A stretch of 19,181 nucleotides of DNA from CAZFBR01 sp035353495 [NCBI: uncultured bacterium]. Lineage in GTDB: Bacteria > DAOPZR01. The translations under genes and the position numbers were made by a program. Below, one piece after another: positions 8,471 to 14,088 of the stretch. A model generated the notes under the pieces. The model was not told the origin of the DNA. It was given only the letters and a program-made list of their open reading frames with translations, and searched no databases. The stretch is from the NCBI GenBank assembly GCA_964517215.1, contig CAZFBR010000026.1:1-19181 (forward strand), given 5' to 3'. Positions within the stretch are counted from its first letter, which is position 1; every line of letters starts with the position of its first letter.

Positions 8471-8493
8471 TTGGGGGATGATGAACCCCCCAA
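8471..8493. repeat. Inverted repeat upstream of the abiEi promoter
   Basis: TTGGGGG (8471-8477) pairs with CCCCCAA (8487-8493) around a nine-base loop. It lies just upstream of the -35 element. It may be the old terminator of the hsdM gene or an operator for AbiEi, whose family is known to bind inverted repeats at its own promoter. Confidence 0.4.
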
Positions 8494-8497
8494 CGAC

Positions 8498-8526
8498 TTG
8501 ACACAAAACGCATGCAAATGTATACA
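8498..8526 (+). promoter_or_regulatory. Strong sigma-70 promoter for the abiE genes
   Basis: A perfect TTGACA (8498-8503) and TATACA (8521-8526) are spaced by 17 bases. The -10 is embedded in the palindrome TGTATACA (8519-8526). The start site should fall near 8533, leaving a short leader with GAGGAAGG before the ATG at 8550. Confidence 0.7.
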
Positions 8527-8549
8527 AAAGTAAACAATATGAGGAAGGC

Positions 8550-9161
8550 ATGAAAACACAACGGCAAAACATTCAGTCACTTGCGCCGAAACTGCCGGTG
8601 ATCTTTCGACCGCGCAACCTTGAGGAGCAAGGTGTCTCGCGCGACCGGCTGCGTGGGTTTCTCCGACGCGGCGAGGTGGAACGGATTGGTCGCGGGCTCT
8701 ATCGCGCGGCGAAGGCGTCCGCCGGTGCCGACGCCAACGAGAGCCTTGCGATTGTCTGTGCGCGCGCGCCGCGCGCGGTTGTCTGCCTTCTCACGGCGCT
8801 TCGCTTTCATGGGATTGGCACGCAGACACCTCGCGCTGTCTGGATTGCGATCAGTCGAGCGTCACGCAAGCCCGTTATCCCTCATGTTCCTGTCCGCGTG
8901 GTTCGATTCTCTCCGGCCATGCTCCGGTATGGGATCGAGATGCACACGATTCAGGGCGTAGAGGTTCGCATCACATCGCCGGCTCGAACTGTCGTTGACC
9001 TCTTTCGCTATCGGAAGAAGCTGGGGATCGATGTCGCGATTGAGGCGTTGAAGGACGCGGTGGCATCGAAGCGCGTCCGCCCGCAGGATCTCCGCCTTGC
9101 AGCCGAAGCGGGTCGGGTGGCCGTGGTCATGCGGCCATACCTCGAGGCGATCTACGCGTGA
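8550..9161 (+). CDS. AbiEi-family antitoxin / transcriptional regulator (type IV toxin-antitoxin)
   Basis: The 203-residue protein has the AbiEi layout: an N-terminal winged-helix region (about 15-55, with LEEQGVSRDRLRGFLRRGEVERIGRGLY in the family pattern, where a helix-turn-helix is followed by G-Y), then an AbiEi antitoxin domain with ESLAIVCARAPRAVVCLLTAL, the W-IAI strand and SPARTVVDLFRYRKKLGIDVAIEAL. Family members repress their own promoter and neutralise the AbiEii nucleotidyltransferase. The frame is intact with a good ribosome binding site. It overlaps the remnant toxin gene by four bases (GTGA). Composition is less GC-rich than the neighbours, consistent with horizontal origin. 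With its toxin destroyed it is an orphan, possibly still regulating. Confidence 0.85.
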   Translation: MKTQRQNIQSLAPKLPVIFRPRNLEEQGVSRDRLRGFLRRGEVERIGRGLYRAAKASAGADANESLAIVCARAPRAVVCLLTALRFHGIGTQTPRAVWIAISRASRKPVIPHVPVRVVRFSPAMLRYGIEMHTIQGVEVRITSPARTVVDLFRYRKKLGIDVAIEALKDAVASKRVRPQDLRLAAEAGRVAVVMRPYLEAIYA

Positions 9162-9479
9162 ACAGCCCGCGCCATAATCGGAATATTGCGGCGTCGGTTC
9201 GCGCGCGGCTCCTCGATCTCTCGCGCTATCGTCGCGACGTTCGAGCGCCGCGGGACGCCGCTCCCCGAAACATTGCCCGACGCCTGCGCATCTGCCTTTT
9301 TCGAGGACACGGCGAAGGTGACACAATGGCGGGCATTTCTTGAGAGAACGAGCCTCGACGGTGCACCGCGTGATTTCGCCGCCGTCGGCGAAGCTATCCG
9401 AATGTTCGTCTGGCCCGTTTTGGAATCGGCCGCTTTCGATTTCAATCGAACGTGGCCGGCGGGAGGTCCGTGGCAATGA
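9158..9479 (+). pseudogene. AbiEii toxin gene with internal deletion
   Basis: The GTG at 9158 begins MNSPRHNRNIAASVRARLLD, the characteristic AbiEii N-terminus. After about 23 codons the homology jumps to the family's C-terminal end in another frame: ATFERRGTPLPETLPDA, FEDTAKVTQWRAFLER and finally WPAGGPW before TGA at 9477-9479. The junction lies near 9226-9235. What remains is 322 bases against roughly 900 for a whole gene, and the missing part should contain the nucleotidyltransferase GSX10DXD motif. The original frame from 9158 ends early after frameshift, at about 9341-9343. The toxin is therefore inactive. The final TGA overlaps the hsdS start, showing the original gene order. Confidence 0.78.
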
Positions 9480-9895
9480 GCGCTTGTTGGAAACCATATC
9501 CGAAGTACAAGGACTCCGGTGTCGAGTGGCTGGGCCAGGTGCCGGAGGGGTGGCGATAAGGCGGCTCAAAAACTGCGTTTCATTGCAACGCGAGAAACAG
9601 GTGGCCAATAGCGCATGGAAGTACTTCGGTTTGGAAAACATCGAGTCTTGGACGGGGCGACTAATGCCCGGCGAAGCAGCAACGAGCGAAGTTCTGCTAT
9701 ATTTTTCCGCCTGACGAGCTCCTGTTCGGGAAACTGAGGACGTATCTGGCGAAAGCGTGGTTATCCGATCAAAGCGGGGTATGCTCATCGGAGTAACTCG
9801 TATTGCACCACGTGAACACGATCCGAAGTTCCTGTTGTATTGGGTACTGAACCGGGAATTTGTTAAAGAAGTTGATTCGTCTGCTTCGTTTGGGC
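9476..9895 (+). pseudogene. hsdS remnant: type I restriction specificity subunit, frameshifted and truncated
   Basis: The ATG at 9476 starts MSACWKPYPKYKDSGVEWLG, the standard HsdS opening, and reaches GWR before a TAA at 9557 that one lost base explains. Homology continues from 9559 in a second frame (RRLKNCVSLQREKQV, WKYFGLENIESWTGRL) to about 9690, then from 9713 in a third (DELLFGKLRTYLAK, SDQSGVCSSE) to TAA at 9794, and from 9796 back in the second (PREHDPKFLLYWVLNREFV). It ends near FG at about 9890. Only part of the first target-recognition domain remains, with at least three frame disruptions. It cannot yield a working specificity subunit. Confidence 0.82.
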
Positions 9896-9898
9896 CGT

Positions 9899-9927
9899 CC
9901 GTTTCCGCCCGCTCCCCGGGGAAACGG
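9899..9927. repeat. Inverted repeat at the right end of the defence remnant
   Basis: CCGTTTCC (9899-9906) and GGAAACGG (9920-9927) form a perfect eight-base-pair inverted repeat with a 13-base loop, directly after the hsdS homology stops. No T-tract follows on either strand, so it is not an obvious terminator. It may mark the deletion or insertion edge. Confidence 0.35.
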
Positions 9928-9975
9928 CAGGGGGGCGGGATGTTGCCTTGCCGCTGCGGGCATGATGTCGCCCGC

Positions 9976-10009
9976 AAAAAAAGCGGGACGGCCGTAACGG
10001 CCGTCCCGC
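9976..10009 (-). terminator. Strong intrinsic terminator of the ECF cluster
   Basis: On the minus strand a perfect 12-base-pair stem (10009-9998 with 9994-9983) with loop TTA is followed by seven T residues (9982-9976). It lies 14 bases after the stop of the coiled-coil gene and would end the ECF operon transcript. Confidence 0.92.
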
Positions 10010-10023
10010 GGGGTGCGTGCAGG

Positions 10024-10557
10024 TTACTGCTGGCTGCCGGCGTCGGTGCGGTTGCGCCGGCGTTCGCCGCGGGTGGTGGCGGCGCTGATCAGCTTTTCGA
10101 GGTGCCGGTCGATCAGGGTGGTGCGGTTGTTGTCGCGTTCCGCCTTTTTGGCGCGGAGCTGTTCGAGACGCTGGGTCATGCGGTCGAGCCGCTTCTGCAT
10201 GATCTGGCTGCGCAGGTCGAACAACTCTTCCAGCTTGGCGCGCAATTCGCTCTTGATGGCCGGCCGGTCGGCTTCGGCGGCGTTGCGGTATTTCCGCGCC
10301 AGCTGCTTTACTTCCTGCTGCAGGGATTTCACCTGGTCGGTGAGCGTGGCGATCTCCGTGTCCTGATTGTGCTGCCGGCTCTGCCGCGCCTGCTGATTGC
10401 CCTGCCGCTGCTGGCGGTCCTGCCGCTGCTGATTCTGCGCGCGCGCCTTGGTTAGCGTCGGGGTGGCGGCGGTTTTGGCCGGTGCCACCGCCAGGGCGGG
10501 AACGGCCAGGGCCACGGTCAACGCCGCTGCTGCGAGCATAGTGCCAAGCTTGTTCAT
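10024..10557 (-). CDS. Exported basic coiled-coil protein of unknown function
   Basis: The 177-residue protein starts at 10557, with GGAGG six to seven bases upstream. Residues 1-23 are a clear signal peptide ending ALA before VAPA. Residues about 38-66 are a glutamine- and arginine-rich stretch (QNQQRQDRQQRQGNQQ), and 67-160 form a long predicted coiled coil (TDQVKSLQQEVKQLARKYR, then ELRAKLEELFDLRSQIMQKRLDRM). The tail is arginine-rich. Overall it is strongly basic. Its size, export and helical content recall Spy/CpxP-type periplasmic chaperones, but I cannot see their LTxxQ motifs and do not assign it to them. It is the last gene of the ECF cluster and has its own ECF-type promoter at 10613-10640, suggesting it is a main output of the sigma factor. 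Confidence 0.85.
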   Translation of the reverse strand: MNKLGTMLAAAALTVALAVPALAVAPAKTAATPTLTKARAQNQQRQDRQQRQGNQQARQSRQHNQDTEIATLTDQVKSLQQEVKQLARKYRNAAEADRPAIKSELRAKLEELFDLRSQIMQKRLDRMTQRLEQLRAKKAERDNNRTTLIDRHLEKLISAATTRGERRRNRTDAGSQQ

Positions 10558-10612
10558 GATTGCCTCCGTGTTATCTGCCGCCGGTGGCGGCTGTCGTTGG
10601 TTACGTGCTTGT

Positions 10613-10640
10613 GACGCGCCCGGGCCGCGCCCGGTTGACA
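10613..10640 (-). promoter_or_regulatory. ECF-sigma promoter upstream of the coiled-coil gene
   Basis: The minus strand reads TGTCAACC, 16 bases, then CGTCACA. The eight-base -35 and the spacing are identical to the element upstream of the sigma gene. The AAC/CGTC pair with 16-base spacing is the usual form of ECF promoters. The element begins three bases after the lipoprotein stop codon, and leaves a leader of about 50 bases. The spacer contains the palindrome CCGGGC-GCG-GCCCGG. Confidence 0.75.
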
Positions 10641-10642
10641 GT

Positions 10643-10918
10643 TTATTCGCGGTCGTTGCCCGCGAAACGGCCTTCGGCCTGCGCGTACTCGTCCAGCTGG
10701 GCATCGTCTTCGGCGAACATCTGGTCGAGGGCCGCATCGAGCGCGGCAGTGTCGGGTGCGGTTACGGCCAGCGCGGCAATGGAATCGGCACGCGCCGCAG
10801 CTGCCTGCTGCGCCGGCGCGGGTTCAGGTGCTGCGCCGCTGTCACCGGTGCGCGGCCCGCACTGACAGCCGCTGAGGATCAGGACGAGCGGCAGGAGCAG
10901 CCGGACGCTATACTTCAT
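10643..10918 (-). CDS. Small acidic lipoprotein in the ECF cluster
   Basis: The 91-residue product starts MKYSVRLLLPLVLILSGCQC, a classic lipoprotein signal with lipobox LSGC and C18 as the modified residue. The mature part has a proline/alanine linker and then an acidic helical segment (LDAALDQMFAEDDAQLDEYAQ). No family is recognised. Its ATG lies inside the last codons of the anti-sigma gene, an 11-base overlap, so translation is coupled. The acidic helix resembles in character the acidic tail of the anti-sigma factor and opposes the basic coiled-coil protein downstream. A role in sensing or in setting anti-sigma activity is inference only. Confidence 0.8.
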   Translation of the reverse strand: MKYSVRLLLPLVLILSGCQCGPRTGDSGAAPEPAPAQQAAAARADSIAALAVTAPDTAALDAALDQMFAEDDAQLDEYAQAEGRFAGNDRE

Positions 10919-11447
10919 CGAAATCGTCGGCGAAGGTTTCATTGTCGTCATACAAGCCGGCCGCCACGGCATCCATTTCCCGCCACAGGGCCAGTTCGTC
11001 GTCGTCGAACAGCTCGGCCGCTTCCGCATCGGCAAGGGCAATATCGTCAACCGGTGCGGCAACCGGCGCGACGACCGCGACTGCCGCCGGCGGCACTTGG
11101 GCGACGCGGGTGCCGGTCGGGACGGTCCCGGCCGGGGTGAGTGCGTGATAGCCGGCGAGGGCGCAGAGCAGGCCGGCGGCGGCAAGGACCGGGACCCAGA
11201 AGCGGCGCGGCGCGGCCGCCGGGCGGCTGCGGTCGGCGAGGCGCGCCAGCACGCGCGCCCGCAGATCGGGTGCCGGCAGGTCGTCGACCCGCGAAGCGAT
11301 GAGTCCGAAGGTCGCGCGCAGTGCCGCGATTTCACGGCTGCAGGCGGGGCAGGCCGCACAGTGGCGGGCGACGCTGTCGCGTTCCGCGACGGACAGGCCG
11401 TCGTTGAGCGCGCAGCCGATAAGCTGATCGTGGTCTGGACAGGTCAT
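10908..11447 (-). CDS. Transmembrane anti-sigma factor with zinc-finger (ZAS) domain
   Basis: The 179-residue protein has an N-terminal cytoplasmic zinc-binding anti-sigma domain, with the H-x3-C-x2-C motif as H29, C33 and C36 (HCAACPAC) and an upstream C3/H6. A single membrane span follows at about 83-102 (FWVPVLAAAGLLCALAGYHAL), then an alanine/proline/valine linker and an acidic C-terminal segment (AELFDDDELALWREM, DDNETFADDFDEV) that should lie outside the cytoplasm. Such proteins hold their ECF sigma factor at the membrane until a signal releases it. The start overlaps the sigma stop (ATGA), the normal sigma/anti-sigma arrangement. The acidic outer domain matches no sensor I recognise. 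Confidence 0.9.
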   Translation of the reverse strand: MTCPDHDQLIGCALNDGLSVAERDSVARHCAACPACSREIAALRATFGLIASRVDDLPAPDLRARVLARLADRSRPAAAPRRFWVPVLAAAGLLCALAGYHALTPAGTVPTGTRVAQVPPAAVAVVAPVAAPVDDIALADAEAAELFDDDELALWREMDAVAAGLYDDNETFADDFDEV

Positions 11448-11983
11448 GAGCGCACCTCCGAAAAATGGGCCAGCTTGCGGCGCAAGGTGGCGGCGCCGCG
11501 GAACAGGTGCTGCTTGACGCTGCCCGGTTCAATGCCGGTAACCGCGGCGATTTCGCTGATTTTCAGTTCCTCAAAATACTGCAGCCGGAAGCATTCGCGC
11601 TGCCGCGGCGACAGTTCGGCCATGGCGGCGCGGATGGCTGCGCCCAGCTCGCCGGTGAGCGCGCTTTCATCGGTTGCGTTCGCCGCGGCGACTTCCAGCC
11701 CGTCGATGTCGCCGGTATCCCGGCGGCGCTGGACGAACGTCAGCGCGGTGGTATAGGTGATGCGGTACAGCCAGGTGCTGAACTTGGCGTCGCCGCGGAA
11801 ATCGGCCAGCCCGGTCAGCGCTTTGACCAGCGCGTCCTGGGCAATATCCTCCGCGTCGTGTGCATTGCCGCAGACCTGCAGCGCCAGGCGAAAGACCCGC
11901 CGCTGATGACGTTCGATCAGTTCCGCCTGCGCGGTATGGTCGCCGCGCCTGGCGGCGGCGATCAGGTCGTGCTCGTCAACCAT
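11444..11983 (-). CDS. ECF-family RNA polymerase sigma factor
   Basis: This 179-residue protein has only sigma regions 2 and 4, as ECF sigma factors do. Region 2 shows the core-binding and -10 recognition motifs (NAHDAEDIAQDALVKAL, then FRGDAKFSTWLYRITYT). Region 4 is LSPRQRECFRLQYFEEL followed by SEIAAVTGIEPGSVKQHLFRG, the helix-turn-helix that reads the -35. It resembles the RpoE-like groups paired with ZAS anti-sigma factors, which is what follows it here. An ECF-type promoter directly upstream (11992-12019) indicates autoregulation. No ribosome binding site precedes the ATG, and the predicted transcript start lies at or just before it. Confidence 0.95.
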   Translation of the reverse strand: MVDEHDLIAAARRGDHTAQAELIERHQRRVFRLALQVCGNAHDAEDIAQDALVKALTGLADFRGDAKFSTWLYRITYTTALTFVQRRRDTGDIDGLEVAAANATDESALTGELGAAIRAAMAELSPRQRECFRLQYFEELKISEIAAVTGIEPGSVKQHLFRGAATLRRKLAHFSEVRS

Positions 11984-11991
11984 GGCGATGA

Positions 11992-12019
11992 GACGCGCGG
12001 CAGCGGGAAACGGTTGACA
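11992..12019 (-). promoter_or_regulatory. Autoregulatory ECF-sigma promoter of the sigma operon
   Basis: The minus strand reads TGTCAACC, 16 bases, then CGTCTCA, eight bases from CGTC to the sigma ATG. It matches the element before the coiled-coil gene in all eight -35 bases, the spacing and six of seven -10 bases. It fits between the upstream glycosyltransferase stop and the sigma start. Confidence 0.75.
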
Positions 12020-12028
12020 CGAATTATC

Positions 12029-13582
12029 CTACGGTGCGGCCGGAGGAGGAGTGACGGCGAGGACCAGCAGCCGGCCATCATCATTGCGTACGGTCAGGCG
12101 GCCGCCGGCAATGAGTTCCGGCAGCCGGCGCTCAATAAAGGCGCGGCCGTACGGCGTGTAGAGGCGGTCGAGCACGAGATGCGAAAACCGGTAGCGTGCC
12201 AGCCAGCGTTCGCATTGGGCCTGATCGGTGAATTCGGGGATGATCGCGGAAGGCACGCGGGCAACGTTGGCGACCACCCACGGGTCGGTGGCGGCGACGA
12301 CGGCATCTGCCGGCAGCATCCGGAGCGTGTCGGCATAAACCGCCGGGGCATGCGGCCCGCGCCGGGCGCGGCCGCGGTGCGGTTCGCCCTGCCGCACATC
12401 CTGCCAGACAAAGGCGGCGAGGACCAGCGCACAATACCCGGTCAGCAGGCGGCGCAGGCGAAGCCGGCGGGCGGGGGGGAGTGCGCGGAAAAACAGCCCG
12501 TCGGGCGCCAGCGCTCGCAGGGCGACCGGGATGAGCTGCGCCAGCAGCGGAATGAGAAAACGGGCGGTGGGCGGGTGCGACCAGAACGAGGCAACCAGCA
12601 GGAGATTGAGCCCGGCGGCGAGCACGAGCACGAAGCAATGGCGGGCGCCGGGTCCGCGCCAATTGACGCCCACCAGCAGCGGGAGAAAGAACATGAACAG
12701 CCACGGCAGGCAGAAATCATAGCTGTAGCGCAGCAGATTCTCCGCGCAGTTGCGGACGATCAGCCCCGGATTGCTGCAGATGAAGCCGGTCGCAGTCGGA
12801 TACGGATACTCGAATCCCTGCCAGATGGCAAGGTCATACGCGGGCAGGCAGTAATGCGAGGCGTGGATGTCGTACCACGGTTCGCCGTGCGCCAGCCAGG
12901 CGTTGACCGGGACAACCGCCGCGAGCAGGAGATACGGTGCGAGGCAGGCAGTGAGGCGCAGCGCCAGCCCGCGCGGGCGGCGCAGGAGCAGATACAGGAT
13001 GCCGCTGGCCAGCAGCAGCAGCCCGTTGCCGCGCAGCAGGCCGGCCAGCCCGGCGACCAGCCCGGCGCGCGCCCAGCGCCACGGCCGGTCATCGGCCGCG
13101 GGCAGCAGCAGAACGAACAGGTAGGTAAGGAGCAGGAGCGGCGGTTCACTGTGCAGGCCGAGTGAAATATCAAAGATCCACGGATTGGCGGCCACCAGCA
13201 GCCCGCCCAGCGCGGCGGGGAGCAGCGGGACGCCCAGCCGCCGGCAGACGAGGAAGGCGCACCCGGCAGCGAGCGCCGCGAACAGGAGATTGGCAGCGAA
13301 CAGCGCCGGTCCGCTGCCGGCCGCCGTCATCAGTCCGGCGAGGAGCAGCGGATAGAGCGGCGGGCGCTCGCCCCAGCCCGCATGGCGGACAGGGAAGTCG
13401 CGGAAATAATGGAATTTGATATCGAGAACGTAACCGCTGCCCTCGGCCAGGTTGCGGGCGAGATTGAAGTATTCGTGGCTGTCAGGCGTCCAGGCGCAGC
13501 CATACCCGGCCAGCCAGGCCGCAGCAAGACCCCAGGTGACGGCGACAATACCGGCGAAAATGAGAGCGATCCGCGTGCGCAT
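12029..13582 (-). CDS. GT-C type membrane glycosyltransferase (family 39/ArnT-like)
   Basis: The 517-residue protein has about ten hydrophobic spans. The first extracytoplasmic loop carries the family motif TPDSHEYFNLARNLAEGSGY (acidic residue D34) followed by ERPPLYPLLLAG, as in enzymes that use polyprenyl-phosphate sugars. The C-terminal part, from about residue 410, is soluble (ADAVVAATDPWVVANVARVPSAI, SHLVLDRLYTPYG). It probably transfers a sugar from a lipid carrier to an envelope acceptor; donor and acceptor are unknown. A TATCCT element ends six bases before the ATG. It ends 45 bases before the ECF sigma gene, on the same strand, so readthrough from it could give the sigma operon basal transcription. 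Confidence 0.88.
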   Translation of the reverse strand: MRTRIALIFAGIVAVTWGLAAAWLAGYGCAWTPDSHEYFNLARNLAEGSGYVLDIKFHYFRDFPVRHAGWGERPPLYPLLLAGLMTAAGSGPALFAANLLFAALAAGCAFLVCRRLGVPLLPAALGGLLVAANPWIFDISLGLHSEPPLLLLTYLFVLLLPAADDRPWRWARAGLVAGLAGLLRGNGLLLLASGILYLLLRRPRGLALRLTACLAPYLLLAAVVPVNAWLAHGEPWYDIHASHYCLPAYDLAIWQGFEYPYPTATGFICSNPGLIVRNCAENLLRYSYDFCLPWLFMFFLPLLVGVNWRGPGARHCFVLVLAAGLNLLLVASFWSHPPTARFLIPLLAQLIPVALRALAPDGLFFRALPPARRLRLRRLLTGYCALVLAAFVWQDVRQGEPHRGRARRGPHAPAVYADTLRMLPADAVVAATDPWVVANVARVPSAIIPEFTDQAQCERWLARYRFSHLVLDRLYTPYGRAFIERRLPELIAGGRLTVRNDDGRLLVLAVTPPPAAP

Positions 13583-13588
13583 GCGGGT

Positions 13589-13594
13589 AGGATA
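13589..13594 (-). promoter_or_regulatory. Candidate -10 element of the GT-C gene
   Basis: TATCCT on the minus strand ends six bases before the ATG at 13582, the same geometry as for the GT2 gene. The -35 region (TTCATT, 17 bases away) is poor, so the call rests on the -10 and its position. Confidence 0.35.
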
Positions 13595-13638
13595 GCTTAT
13601 TGGCTGGAAAAAATGAAGTTGCGCCCGGAAAATTGGTA

Positions 13639-13667
13639 TTGAAATGGTTTGCCGGTTGTGCTATATT
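13639..13667 (+). promoter_or_regulatory. Sigma-70 promoter of the 13740-19181 gene cluster
   Basis: TTGAAA (13639-13644), a 17-base spacer and TATATT (13662-13667) with an extended TGC directly before the -10. This is the best housekeeping promoter among the native genes in the window. The start site should be near 13674, giving a leader of about 66 bases to the ATG at 13740. It lies in the divergent gap to the GT-C gene. Confidence 0.75.
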
Positions 13668-13739
13668 ATTAGCAGTGCGGCGCCGGTGCTGTCCGGTCCC
13701 GATCCTGTCCGCCCTCAACGGGCTGCGAGGTGGCATGCG

Positions 13740-14075
13740 ATGCAAACGGTACTGACGGTGACCCTGTGTGTGGCGCTGGTGCTCGCCATGGTGGTGGGGG
13801 TGGTGCTTGAGCAGACGACGACGGTGTTTCTGGCCATTGTCGTGCCGATCATCATTTTCCTTTCCACCTTCTGGCTGGTAACCGGACTGGGCAAGAAGAA
13901 CCTCAACCTGCTGCGCAAGACGTTCGGCGAAAACGTGGTGAAGATTGCCGGCGCCATCATTAACTACTTTGAAGTGCCGCTGACCATCATTCTTTCCGCC
14001 TGCCTGACGCTCTTCATCTTCTCGCTGTCGGCGATGTTCATCCTGCTGCCGCGCATTCTTGGCGGGCGTTTCTGA
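13740..14075 (+). CDS. Small integral membrane protein, three membrane spans
   Basis: The 111-residue protein starts at the ATG at 13740, preceded by GAGGTGG; the frame continues upstream but would run into the promoter. Three hydrophobic segments are evident: about 4-25 (TVTLCVALVLAMVVGVV), 28-51 (VFLAIVVPIIIFLSTFWLVTG) and 79-105 (VPLTIILSACLTLFIFSL). A basic loop lies between the second and third (GKKNLNLLRKTFGENVVK). I do not recognise a family. It is the first gene of the cluster and is followed after 13 bases by the gene for the duplicated-module protein. Confidence 0.75.
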   Translation: MQTVLTVTLCVALVLAMVVGVVLEQTTTVFLAIVVPIIIFLSTFWLVTGLGKKNLNLLRKTFGENVVKIAGAIINYFEVPLTIILSACLTLFIFSLSAMFILLPRILGGRF

Positions 14076-14088
14076 CCGGCCAACCGTC

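Noticed and set aside
8296-9930. The defence remnant as a complete mobile element with terminal repeats or attachment sites
   Set aside because: I compared the two edges by eye and found no shared direct or inverted repeats, and no transposase, integrase or tRNA gene is present.
11045-11072. A near match to the ECF promoter on the plus strand (GTCAACC, 16 bases, CGAC)
   Set aside because: The -10 is CGAC rather than CGTC, the orientation is opposite to all genes nearby, and it lies within anti-sigma coding sequence.
11465-13165. A 566-codon open frame on the plus strand, antisense to the ECF sigma and GT-C genes
   Set aside because: It is a shadow in high-GC DNA: its translation is arginine/glutamine/glycine-rich without motifs, while the minus-strand genes have clear domains and start signals.
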